Shown here: in pieces, positions 35,891 through 43,872 of the stretch | Numbering within the stretch: the first letter of the stretch is position 1 | Layout: every line of letters begins with the position of its first letter | NCBI RefSeq assembly: GCF_000445065.1 | Contig: NZ_ATHO01000150.1 | Coordinates: 1-64,000, forward strand | DNA from: Sphingobium quisquiliarum P25 | GTDB taxonomy: Bacteria; Pseudomonadota; Alphaproteobacteria; Sphingomonadales; Sphingomonadaceae | DNA length: 64,000 nt | Direction of reading: 5' to 3' | The notes under the pieces: generated by a model | What the model was told of the DNA's origin: nothing | Databases searched by the model: none | Seen by the model: only the letters and a program-made list of their open reading frames with translations | Position numbers and translations under genes: made by a program

Positions 35891-35956
35891 GGCTGGTTCT
35901 CGTCAACGCAGCGCGCTGTAGCCTGTCAGCCAAGGCCAGGCCGAGAACCTCGCCTC
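35889..35956 (+). terminator. Long hairpin after cobQ, possible terminator
   Basis: GGTTCTCG (35895-35902) pairs with CGAGAACC (35942-35949); outside it GAGGC pairs with GCCTC. An inner GCCTG/CAGGC stem lies at 35921-35941. The sequence ATTTCCCTT follows. The stem starts at the cobQ stop codon. The T-run is weak, so termination is plausible rather than certain. Confidence 0.4.
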
Positions 35957-36077
35957 ATTTCCCTTAATGAAGCGAGCACGCGGAAAGCCATAAGCCCCCG
36001 CCCAAGGCACAACGCATCAGCTTGGAAGCCTCATCAACATCCAAGATCAAGCTGCTGATTTTCTTGAGAAAAGAAAA

Positions 36078-36154
36078 TGGCGCGCCCGGAACGATTCGAA
36101 CGTCCGACCCTCAGATTCGTAGTCTGATGCTCTATCCAGCTGAGCTACGGGCGC
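36078..36154 (-). tRNA. tRNA-Arg (anticodon ACG)
   Basis: The minus strand folds as a canonical 77-nt tRNA: acceptor GCGCCCG/CGGGCGC, D-arm GCTC...GAGC, anticodon stem TCAGA/TCTGA with loop CTACGAA (anticodon ACG), T-loop TTCGAAT, discriminator G and an encoded CCA. ACG is deaminated to ICG by TadA and reads CGU, CGC and CGA. It lies alone between cobQ and the next gene. Confidence 0.96.
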
Positions 36155-36291
36155 GTTGTGGAGCGGCAGATAGAGGGGGGCGGATGATTGGGCAACCCCC
36201 TTTTTCACTTTTTTTACGGCAGTGCCGCAGCGGGCCGGACAGGGCAACTTTACGCCGTGCCGCTCGTTTCGCGGAGGAAAGGAGGCCCGGA

Positions 36292-36738
36292 ATGGCTTTC
36301 ACCTTGAACGAGATTGCACTGCTCCTCATCGCGCTGCTTATCGGGCTTGTCCTGGGCCTGATGATGAGCGGCCGGGGCAAATATAAGCGGCTCTGGCGCG
36401 ATGAGCAGTTGGCCCACCGGCAGACGATCAAGGACCGTGACGCCCATGTCGCAGCCACCGCTGCGCCCTCGGCTGTCCGGGCTGACGGTGCACGGACGCA
36501 GGACGACCTGACCCGGATCAGGGGAATTTCGGCCGGGGACGCGGCGGCGCTGAACGAGGCAGGCTATCACAGCTACGCGCAGATCGGCGCGATGACGGAT
36601 GAGCAGCAGGCGACGCTGGAAGCGCGGCTGGGCCGCGAACCTGGCGTCATCGCGCGCGAGGAATGGCGCACACAGGCGCGGCTGCTCGAAACCGGCAAGG
36701 TCCGCGAGCATGAGCGGCGGTATATAGAAACGCGGTGA
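36292..36738 (+). CDS. Membrane-anchored protein with helix-hairpin-helix-like C-terminus
   Basis: This 148-residue protein starts at ATG 36292 behind GGAGG. Residues 5-27 form one membrane helix (IALLLIALLIGLVLGLMMSG), followed by a basic, charged linker. The C-terminal domain (about 68-130) contains DLTRIRGISAGDAAALNEAGYHSYAQIGAMT, which looks like the helix-hairpin-helix module of predicted 5' DNA nuclease/flap-endonuclease-like small proteins. No catalytic residues can be assigned. Function unknown; it stands alone after tRNA-Arg (opposite strand) and is convergent with ppdK. Confidence 0.7.
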   Translation: MAFTLNEIALLLIALLIGLVLGLMMSGRGKYKRLWRDEQLAHRQTIKDRDAHVAATAAPSAVRADGARTQDDLTRIRGISAGDAAALNEAGYHSYAQIGAMTDEQQATLEARLGREPGVIAREEWRTQARLLETGKVREHERRYIETR

Positions 36739-36746
36739 CAGGGCCT

Positions 36747-36781
36747 CCCCTGACCCCACCCGCAGCGGGAGAGGTCAGGGG
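36747..36781. repeat. Palindromic hairpin between convergent genes
   Basis: CCCCTGACC (36747-36755) and GGTCAGGGG (36773-36781) pair perfectly around an inner CCCG/CGGG stem. It lies between the HhH-like gene and ppdK, whose 3' ends face each other. There is no T-run on either strand. It may be a bidirectional transcript-end hairpin or a REP-like element. Confidence 0.5.
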
Positions 36782-36788
36782 ATGAGCG

Positions 36789-39464
36789 CTATTTCTTGGC
36801 CAGCGCAGCCTGGGCGGCAGCGAGGCGGGCGATGGGAACGCGGTATGGCGAGGCCGAGACATAATCCAGGCCCGTAGCCTCGCAAAAGGCGATCGAGGCG
36901 GGATCGCCGCCATGTTCGCCGCAGATGCCGAGCTTGATCCCCGGACGGGTCGTGCGGCCACGTTCGGCGGCCAGTTCGATGAGCTGTCCCACGCCCTCCA
37001 CATCGATACTGACGAACGGATCGCGGGCGAAGATACCCTTGTCCACATATTGCGTCAGGAAGCGCCCGGCGTCGTCACGGCTGATGCCGATGGTGGTCTG
37101 CGTCAGGTCGTTGGTGCCGAAGGAAAAGAATTCGCCCACTTCGGCGATCTCGCCCGCCTTGAGCGCAGCGCGCGGCAGTTCGATCATGGTGCCGACCAGA
37201 TAATCGACGGTCGCGCCCTGTTCCGCAAAGACTTCGCTGGCGACGCGATCGACGATCGCCTTCATCAGCTCCAGTTCCTTTTTGGTGGCGACGAGCGGGA
37301 TCATGATTTCCGGGATCGGCGCCTCGCCCGAACGCTGCTTGATGAGGAGCGCGGCTTCGAAGATCGCGCGCGCCTGCATCTCGTAGATTTCGGGGTAGGT
37401 GACGCCGAGGCGGCAACCGCGATGGCCGAGCATCGGGTTGAATTCATGCAGTTCGGCAGCGCGGCGCTTGAGCGCGTCCACGCCGACGCCCGCGGCCTTG
37501 GCCACTTCCTCGAACTCCGCCTCTCCATGGGGAAGGAACTCGTGCAGCGGCGGATCGAGCAGGCGAATGGTGACGGGCAGGCCCGCCATCACCATGAAGA
37601 TCTGCGCAAAGTCGTCGCGCTGCTCGGGCAGCAGCTTCTCAAGCGCGGCGCGGCGGCCCTTTTCCGAATCCGCGAGGATCATTTCGCGGACAGCGGTGAT
37701 GCGGGCCGCGTCGAAGAACATATGTTCGGTGCGGCACAGACCCACGCCCTCCGCGCCGAAATCGCGCGCTGTCTGGCAGTCGAGCGGGGTTTCGGCGTTT
37801 GCGCGAACCTTGAGGCGGCGGACCTTGTCAGCCCAGCCCATCAGCGTGCCGAAGTCGCCCGCCAGTTCAGGCTGCACGGTCGGCACTTCGCCCGCCATCA
37901 CTTCGCCGGTCGAACCGTCGATGGTGAGGATGTCGCCTTCCTTGAGCGTGCGGCCTTCGATGCGCAGCGTCTTCGCGGCATTATCGATCGACAGGCTGCC
38001 CGCGCCGGAAACGCAGGGGCGGCCCATGCCGCGCGCCACAACGGCGGCGTGTGACGTCATGCCGCCGCGCGCGGTCAGGATGCCCTTGGCCGCGTGCATG
38101 CCGTGAATATCTTCCGGGCTGGTTTCGACACGGACGAGAATCACGGACTCGCCCAGCTCATTGCGGCGTTCGGCAGTATCGGCGTCGAACACGATCGCGC
38201 CCGAAGCCGCGCCCGGCGAGGCGGGAAGCCCCTTGGTCAGCACATCGCGCGGCGCCTTGGGATCGAGCGTGGGATGCAGGAGCTGGTCGAGCGCGGCGGG
38301 ATCGACACGGGCGACGGCTTCCTCCTCGCTGATCAGGCCCTCGTTCGCCATATCGACGGCGATCTTGAGCGCGGCCTTCGCGGTGCGCTTGCCGGAACGG
38401 GTCTGGAGCATCCAGAGCTTGCCCTGCTGCACCGTGAACTCGATGTCCTGCATGTCGCGATAATGGGTTTCGAGGATCTGGAAGACCCGCGCCAGTTCGG
38501 CGTAGGTTTCCGGCATCGCTTCTTCCATCGACAGCGGCTTGGCCCCTGCCCGTTCGCGCGCCTGCTTGGTCAGGTACTGCGGCGTGCGGATGCCCGCGAC
38601 GACATCCTCGCCCTGGGCGTTGATCAGATATTCGCCATAATAGGCGTTCTCGCCGGTGGCTGGATCACGAGTGAACGCCACGCCCGTGGCCGAGGTATCG
38701 CCCATATTGCCGAAGACCATCGCCTGCACATTGACGGCGGTGCCCCAATCATGCGGGATGGAGTTCAGACGGCGATAGACCTTGGCGCGATCGGCCTGCC
38801 AGCTACCGAATACGGCGCTGATCGCCCCCCAGAGCTGATCGTTCACATCTTGCGGGAAAGGCTTGTTCCAAAGCTTTGAAACAAGGGACTTATATTCAGA
38901 TACGAGCGCCTTCCAATCGTCGGCGGTCATTTCCGTGTCGAGCGTATAGCCCTGATCTTCCTTGGCGATTTCAAGGGCTTCCTCGAACGCGCCATGGTCG
39001 AGTTCCAGCACCACGTCCGAATACATCTGGATGAAGCGGCGATAGCTGTCCCAGGCGAAACGCTCGTCACCGCTCGCGACGGCGAGGCCGAGGACGGTTT
39101 CGTCATTGAGGCCGAGGTTGAGGACCGTGTCCATCATGCCGGGCATGGAGATACGCGCGCCGGAGCGGACCGAAACCAGCAGCGGGTCGGCCGCATCGCC
39201 GAACTTCTTGCCCGTCACGCCTTCGATATGGGCAATGCCGCTGGCGACTTCCGCCTTCAGGCTTTCGGGGAAGACGCCGCCATCCTCATAATAGCGGGTG
39301 CACATTTCGGTCGTGATGGTGAAGCCCGGAGGAACGGGCAGGCCGATGGCGGCCATGCCGTCCAGATTGGCGCCCTTGCCGCCCAGCAGATTCTTGTCAC
39401 CCTTGCCGCCGTCATCGACCCCGCCGCCGAAGCGATAGACATAGCGTGTCTGCGTGGTGCTCAT
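36789..39464 (-). CDS. ppdK: Pyruvate, phosphate dikinase
   Basis: This enzyme interconverts pyruvate, ATP and phosphate with PEP, AMP and pyrophosphate, linking glycolysis and gluconeogenesis. Domains: N-terminal ATP-grasp (KNLLGGKGANLDGMAAIGLPVPPGF is split by the family's glycine loop), central phosphohistidine domain with the catalytic His in GGMTSHAAVVARGMG, and a C-terminal PEP/pyruvate TIM barrel ending in GICGEHGGDPASI. ATG 39464 (MSTTQTRYVYRFGGG) gives 891 residues; upstream in-frame codons are leader. It is monocistronic, downstream of the glyS region. Confidence 0.96.
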   Translation of the reverse strand: MSTTQTRYVYRFGGGVDDGGKGDKNLLGGKGANLDGMAAIGLPVPPGFTITTEMCTRYYEDGGVFPESLKAEVASGIAHIEGVTGKKFGDAADPLLVSVRSGARISMPGMMDTVLNLGLNDETVLGLAVASGDERFAWDSYRRFIQMYSDVVLELDHGAFEEALEIAKEDQGYTLDTEMTADDWKALVSEYKSLVSKLWNKPFPQDVNDQLWGAISAVFGSWQADRAKVYRRLNSIPHDWGTAVNVQAMVFGNMGDTSATGVAFTRDPATGENAYYGEYLINAQGEDVVAGIRTPQYLTKQARERAGAKPLSMEEAMPETYAELARVFQILETHYRDMQDIEFTVQQGKLWMLQTRSGKRTAKAALKIAVDMANEGLISEEEAVARVDPAALDQLLHPTLDPKAPRDVLTKGLPASPGAASGAIVFDADTAERRNELGESVILVRVETSPEDIHGMHAAKGILTARGGMTSHAAVVARGMGRPCVSGAGSLSIDNAAKTLRIEGRTLKEGDILTIDGSTGEVMAGEVPTVQPELAGDFGTLMGWADKVRRLKVRANAETPLDCQTARDFGAEGVGLCRTEHMFFDAARITAVREMILADSEKGRRAALEKLLPEQRDDFAQIFMVMAGLPVTIRLLDPPLHEFLPHGEAEFEEVAKAAGVGVDALKRRAAELHEFNPMLGHRGCRLGVTYPEIYEMQARAIFEAALLIKQRSGEAPIPEIMIPLVATKKELELMKAIVDRVASEVFAEQGATVDYLVGTMIELPRAALKAGEIAEVGEFFSFGTNDLTQTTIGISRDDAGRFLTQYVDKGIFARDPFVSIDVEGVGQLIELAAERGRTTRPGIKLGICGEHGGDPASIAFCEATGLDYVSASPYRVPIARLAAAQAALAKK

Positions 39465-39518
39465 GCTGGCCTCTTCCCTTGTCAACATAGTCGCGGCTCT
39501 CCTGCACTGATTGCCGTG

Positions 39519-39535
39519 TGTTTGTGCGATGCAAC
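39519..39535. promoter_or_regulatory. Imperfect inverted repeat upstream of ppdK
   Basis: About 60 bp before the ppdK start the plus strand reads TTTGTGC-GAT-GCAACAA, a near-palindrome (TTGT(T)GC arms with one indel). Its position suits an operator in the ppdK promoter region. I cannot name the regulator from this alone. Confidence 0.25.
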
Positions 39536-39633
39536 AATATACTAACAACTGGCGGGCGGCGAAAGCACCCGCTTTTACGATGATTGCGTTTCTAGTTCAC
39601 CGGTTTTTCCCGGCCGGCGGATATATTCCGGCG

Positions 39634-41814
39634 CTAACCCGCAATTTTCGAGAAATCGGCCACGGCGTGAACGGCATCCCGCACCCGCGCAAGTAGCGCC
39701 AGACGAGCGGCGCGCTTGGCCGGGTCCGCGTCATTGACCGTGACCTTGTCGAAGAAAGCGTCGATCGGGGCGCGGAGAGTCGCAAGCGCCGCCATCGCGC
39801 CTTCGAAATCCTCCGCCAGCACGGCTGCGGTGGCGCGGGGTTCGGCGGTGTCGAGCGCGGCGATGAGGTCCGCTTCGGCGGGTTCGGGGGTGTAGGGGAG
39901 GCTGGAGCCTTCGTTCGTTCCCAGCGCAGTCGAAGAACCATCGGCTGCGCTATCCGTGTCTCGACTACGCTCGACACGAACGGACGCAGGTTCTTCCTTC
40001 TTCAAGATGTTAGCCGCGCGCTTGTACCCGGCGAGCAGGTTCGTGCCATCATCGGTCGCGATGAAGGATTGGAGCGCTTTCACGCGGGCGAGCAGGCGGA
40101 CGAGGTCGTCCTCGCCCCCCAGCGCGAACACGGCGTCGATGAGATCGTGACGGACGCCAGCCTCCTTCTGCTGGACCTTAAGGCGGTCGGCGAAGAAGTC
40201 GAGGAGATCGCCCTCAGCGACAGCCATCCGCAGATTATTGGCGGTCACGATCTGGATGACGCCAAGCGCAGCCCGGCGCAGCGCGAAAGGATCACGCGAG
40301 CCAGTGGGCTTTTCATCGATGCCGAAAAAGGAGCGCAGCGTGTCCAGCTTGTCAGCAAGCGCCACCGCAACCGTCACCGGCGCGGCCGGAACGTCATCGC
40401 CCTGCCCTACCGGTTTGTAATGATCGCGGATCGCATCGGCCACTGCGTCGGGCAGACCTTCGGCACGGGCGTAATATCCGCCCATAACGCCTTGAAGTTC
40501 GGGGAACTCTCCGACCATCTCGGTGACGAGATCGGCCTTGGCGAGGCGGGCGGCCTGTTCGGCCAGGTCGGCAAGAGAGCCGTTCGTTTCGAGCGAAGCC
40601 TGTCCTGAGCCTTGTCGAAGGGTCGAGAGACCATCGGATGCGCTAACCGTGTCCGGACTATGCTCGACACGGACGGAGGGGAGCGCGTCGCCAGTGACGA
40701 TGCCTTCTTCCACCAGCCAGCGGGCGAGCTTGGCCACACGCTCCACCTTGTCGGCGACGGTGCCGAGCTTTTCGTGGAAGGTGATGCGTTCCAGTTTCCT
40801 GGCATGGTCCGCGAGCTTGGTCCTGCGATCCTGCTCCCAGAAGAATCGTGCGTCGGAGAGGCGCGCGGCGAGGACCTTGCGATTGCCTGCTATGATCGCT
40901 TCGCCGCCATCCTTCGCCTCGATATTGGCGGTGCAGATGAAGGCGGGCGCGAGCTTGCCCGACGCATCGCGCAGGACGAAATATTTCTGGTTTATCCGAA
41001 GGGTTAGCTGGATGACCTCAGGCGGAACCTCAAGGAAAGCTGGATCGAAATCGCCGAGCAGCGGAACGGGCCATTCGGTGAGCCCGGCATTCTCCGCGAC
41101 GAGGCCCTTGTCCTCGATGACGGCGTAACCCTTCGCGGCGGCGGCTTCGGCGGCCTTCGCCTCGACGATCGCCTGGCGTTCCTGATGGCTGACGATCACA
41201 TGGCAGGCGCGCAGCTTTTCGGCATAGTCATGCGCGCCGCCGATCGTGATCTCGCCGGGATGGTGGAAACGGTGGCCGAGCGTCGCATAACCGCTGCGGA
41301 TGCCTTCTATCTCGATGTCCACCAGTTCCTCGCCAAGGATGGCGACGATGCCCTGGAGCGGGCGGACCCAGCGAAGGCTCTCGGTGGTCTGCGAGGCGGC
41401 GCCCCAGCGCATGGACTTGGGCCAGGGGAAGGCGCGGACAACGGCAGGGACAGCTTCGGCAAGGACTTCCGCAGTAGCCCGGCCGGGCTTGTTAACGGTG
41501 GCGAACCATATTCCATCGCGGTCTTCAAGCTGGTTCTGAGTAAGGCCGGTCTTGCGCAGGAAGCCTTCGAGCGCCTGCGCGGGCGCGGAGGTGCGCGGGC
41601 CTTTGAACTCCTCGCTGACGGCAGCGGTTTCCAGCGGAAGGTTGCGCGCGATCAGGGCAAGGCGGCGCGGCGTGACGAAGCTGTCGATGCTCTCCGGCTT
41701 GAGGCCAGCCTTCGCCAGTTCCTCGGTGAAGAGGCGGTCGAGGTCTTCCGACGCTTTGACCTGCATGCGCGCGGGGATTTCTTCGCAGCGCAGTTCGAGG
41801 AGGAAGTCGGTCAT
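39634..41814 (-). CDS. glyS: Glycyl-tRNA synthetase beta subunit, with two in-frame repeat insertions
   Basis: This is the beta subunit of the bacterial alpha2beta2 glycyl-tRNA synthetase, needed for tRNA binding and activity. It begins TDFLLELRCEEIPARMQ and carries family blocks GYATLGHRFHHPGEI, EWPVPLLGDFDPAFLEVP and MGGYYARAEGLPDAVADAI. Two stretches are foreign to the family: about residues 380-412 (SVRVEHSPDTVSASDGLS onwards) and about 611-636 (SVRVERSRDTDSAADGSS onwards). Each is encoded by a palindromic repeat inserted in frame. Length 726 is longer than usual by about their sum. The reading frame is otherwise intact, so the protein is presumably functional. Confidence 0.94.
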   Translation of the reverse strand: MTDFLLELRCEEIPARMQVKASEDLDRLFTEELAKAGLKPESIDSFVTPRRLALIARNLPLETAAVSEEFKGPRTSAPAQALEGFLRKTGLTQNQLEDRDGIWFATVNKPGRATAEVLAEAVPAVVRAFPWPKSMRWGAASQTTESLRWVRPLQGIVAILGEELVDIEIEGIRSGYATLGHRFHHPGEITIGGAHDYAEKLRACHVIVSHQERQAIVEAKAAEAAAAKGYAVIEDKGLVAENAGLTEWPVPLLGDFDPAFLEVPPEVIQLTLRINQKYFVLRDASGKLAPAFICTANIEAKDGGEAIIAGNRKVLAARLSDARFFWEQDRRTKLADHARKLERITFHEKLGTVADKVERVAKLARWLVEEGIVTGDALPSVRVEHSPDTVSASDGLSTLRQGSGQASLETNGSLADLAEQAARLAKADLVTEMVGEFPELQGVMGGYYARAEGLPDAVADAIRDHYKPVGQGDDVPAAPVTVAVALADKLDTLRSFFGIDEKPTGSRDPFALRRAALGVIQIVTANNLRMAVAEGDLLDFFADRLKVQQKEAGVRHDLIDAVFALGGEDDLVRLLARVKALQSFIATDDGTNLLAGYKRAANILKKEEPASVRVERSRDTDSAADGSSTALGTNEGSSLPYTPEPAEADLIAALDTAEPRATAAVLAEDFEGAMAALATLRAPIDAFFDKVTVNDADPAKRAARLALLARVRDAVHAVADFSKIAG
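39912..39982. repeat. Palindromic repeat inside glyS (copy 1)
   Basis: CGTTCGT (39912-39918) and ACGAACG (39976-39982) form the ends of a 71-bp element with internal CAGCGCAGTCGAAG and TCTCGACTACGCTCGACA segments. It encodes about 24 residues of the GlyS protein in frame. The core (TCGAAG...CTCGACACGAACGG) is shared with three other copies in the window. Confidence 0.75.
40580..40676. repeat. Palindromic repeat inside glyS (copy 2)
   Basis: The 97-bp element runs from CCGTTCGT (40580-40587) to ACGGACGG (40669-40676), with one mismatch in the terminal stem. It contains TTTCGAGCGAAGCC, CTGAGCCTTGTCGAAG and GCTCGACACGGACGG, the typical sphingomonad repeat words. It is open in the glyS frame and adds about 33 residues. 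Confidence 0.78.
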
Positions 41815-41826
41815 GCTTCAAATCTT

Positions 41827-41904
41827 CCGTTCGTCTCGAGCGAAGTCGAGAGACGTGATGGGCAGGTCGTGCGAGCGTGTCTCGACTTCGCTCGACACGA
41901 ACGG
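41827..41904. repeat. Palindromic repeat between glyS and glyQ (copy 3)
   Basis: The arms CCGTTCGT (41827-41834) and ACGAACGG (41897-41904) continue, after one mismatch, into a perfect 16-bp pair, TCGAGCGAAGTCGAGA with TCTCGACTTCGCTCGA. The whole 78-bp element can form a very stable hairpin. It fills most of the 106-bp glyS-glyQ gap and would be transcribed with glyQ-glyS. Confidence 0.85.
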
Positions 41905-41920
41905 CTGTTGAGACGCCCCA

Positions 41921-42793
41921 TCACGCCGCCCACCCGTTCACTTCCATCCATTTCTCACACGCGCCCTTGGCGAGGTCGCGCACCCGGCCGATATAGCTGG
42001 CGCGTTCCTGTACCGAGATGACGCCGCGCGCCTGGAGCAGGTTGAAGACATGGCTCGCCTTGATCGCCTGGTCATAGGCGGCGAGCGGGACGCCCGCCTC
42101 CAGCGACGCCTTGCATTCGGCTTCCGCGTCCCTGAACCAGCGGAACAGCTTTTCCGTGTCGGCGATCTCGAAATTCCATTTCGACATCTGCTGCTCATTG
42201 GCCAGGAAGACGTCGCCATAGGTGACACCGGCGTCGTTGAATTTCAGGTCATAGACGCTGTCCACGCCCTGAATATACATGGCGAGGCGTTCGAGGCCGT
42301 AGGTGAGTTCGCCCGCGACGGGCTTGCAGTCGAACCCGCCCATCTGCTGGAAATAGGTGAACTGCGTGACTTCCATGCCGTCGCACCACACTTCCCAGCC
42401 GAGGCCCCACGCGCCCAGCGTCGGGCTTTCCCAGTCATCCTCCACAAAGCGGATGTCATGGACCAGCGGGTCGATGCCGATTTCCGCCAGCGACCCCAGA
42501 TAAAGTTCCTGGAGGTTCGCCGGGGACGGCTTCATGATCACCTGATATTGGTAATAATGCTGGAGCCTATTGGGATTTTCGCCGTAGCGGCCATCGGTGG
42601 GGCGGCGGCTGGGCTGCACATAGGCGGCGTTCCAGGCGTCGGGGCCAAGGCTGCGCAAGGTGGTGGCGGGGTGAAAGGTGCCCGCGCCGACTTCCATGTC
42701 ATAGGGTTGCAGGATGACGCAGCCTTGGCGGCCCCAATAGGCGTGCAGGGTCAGGATCAGGTCCTGAAAGGAGAGCGGCTTGCCTGTCGCCAC
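41921..42793 (-). CDS. glyQ: Glycyl-tRNA synthetase alpha subunit
   Basis: The alpha subunit carries the class II catalytic core that activates glycine. Sequence from [19 protein letters not shown] through [16 protein letters not shown] is diagnostic, as are [19 protein letters not shown] and [20 protein letters not shown] choose the GTG at 42793 ([11 protein letters not shown]), 8 bp after AAGGGA; an open frame continues 46 codons upstream but lacks family sequence. Length 290 is normal. glyS follows 106 bp downstream, separated by a palindromic repeat. Confidence 0.95.
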   Translation of the reverse strand: MATGKPLSFQDLILTLHAYWGRQGCVILQPYDMEVGAGTFHPATTLRSLGPDAWNAAYVQPSRRPTDGRYGENPNRLQHYYQYQVIMKPSPANLQELYLGSLAEIGIDPLVHDIRFVEDDWESPTLGAWGLGWEVWCDGMEVTQFTYFQQMGGFDCKPVAGELTYGLERLAMYIQGVDSVYDLKFNDAGVTYGDVFLANEQQMSKWNFEIADTEKLFRWFRDAEAECKASLEAGVPLAAYDQAIKASHVFNLLQARGVISVQERASYIGRVRDLAKGACEKWMEVNGWAA

Positions 42794-42957
42794 GGACGGT
42801 CCCTTGCGAAAATGACTATATTGATCGCGCGCGCATTGGCGCAGCAGGGCGAAACGGTCAAGGAAAAGCGGGCGATGAAGGCGGTTAATCCGCTTGCCCT
42901 GAACGCCCCTGCCCCGCATGGATGCTGGCAAACACTTTGGATGGAACCGGCATCACG

Positions 42958-43872
42958 ATGAAATGGCCCCTCCCGCGCTTCCTGACTGCTGGCCTGTTGC
43001 TGCTGAGCGGCTGCGCCCAGGAGCAATCCGTCACCGCCCGCCCCGCCGTGGCGCAGAGCAGCCTCGTGCGCCCTGCGCTGTGGCGCGTCAGTGACGAAGA
43101 CACGACCATCTATCTGTTCGGCACCGTCCATGTGCTGAAACCCGGCGTCAACTGGTTCGATGGCGGGGTCAAGCGCGCTTTCGACGGGTCGGACGAACTG
43201 GTGCTGGAGATTGAGGAGCCCAGCGACCCGCAAGCGATGGCGGCGGCGATGGCCCATGCGGCGATGGCCAGGGATGGCGTCACCCTGTCGAGCCGCCTCA
43301 GCCCCGAAGCGAGGCAGCGTTATCAGGAGGCGATGACCGCGAACGGGCTGCCCTGGCAGATGTTCGAAGCCTTCAATCCTTGGATGGCGGGCATGGCCCT
43401 GTCGGTGCAGCCGCTGGAGAAGCTGGGCTATCGCGCCGACCTTGGCGCGGAAAAGACGCTGACCGCCGCCGCCAGGGCCGCTGGCAAGAAAGTCGGCGCC
43501 CTGGAAACGGTGGAACGGCAGCTTGGCTATTTTGCTGGCCTGCCGATGGAGCAGCAGTTGAAATTCCTGGAGGCCACCATCGACGGCTTGCCCGGCATGG
43601 ACAGCGAATTCGCGCGGCTGATCGGCCATTGGCAGCAGGGCGATCCCGAACGGCTGGCAGAGGAAATGAACGAGTCGCTGGAAGCGACGCCGGAACTGGC
43701 GCAAGTGCTGCTGATACAGCGCAACGCCAATTGGGCGCGCTGGGTGCGGGACCGGCTGGCGAGGCCGGGGACGGTGTTCATGGCCGTGGGCGCAGGCCAT
43801 CTGGCGGGCAAGGGCAGCGTGCAGGATCAACTGAAAGTGCTTGGCATAGCATCGGCCAGGGTCGCCCAGTGA
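42958..43872 (+). CDS. TraB/GumN family lipoprotein (paralogue 1)
   Basis: This 304-residue protein has a lipoprotein signal peptide ending LLLLSGCAQ (Cys at about 18). The TraB/GumN domain shows PALWRVSDEDTTIYLFGTVHVLKPG near the N-terminus, LETVERQLGYFAGLP in the middle and VFMAVGAGHLAGKGSVQDQL at the end. The GTxHxL and GAGHL motifs are the conserved metal-binding signature of the Tiki/TraB fold. The function of GumN-type proteins is not established. Its stop overlaps the GTG start of a paralogue. Confidence 0.85.
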   Translation: MKWPLPRFLTAGLLLLSGCAQEQSVTARPAVAQSSLVRPALWRVSDEDTTIYLFGTVHVLKPGVNWFDGGVKRAFDGSDELVLEIEEPSDPQAMAAAMAHAAMARDGVTLSSRLSPEARQRYQEAMTANGLPWQMFEAFNPWMAGMALSVQPLEKLGYRADLGAEKTLTAAARAAGKKVGALETVERQLGYFAGLPMEQQLKFLEATIDGLPGMDSEFARLIGHWQQGDPERLAEEMNESLEATPELAQVLLIQRNANWARWVRDRLARPGTVFMAVGAGHLAGKGSVQDQLKVLGIASARVAQ

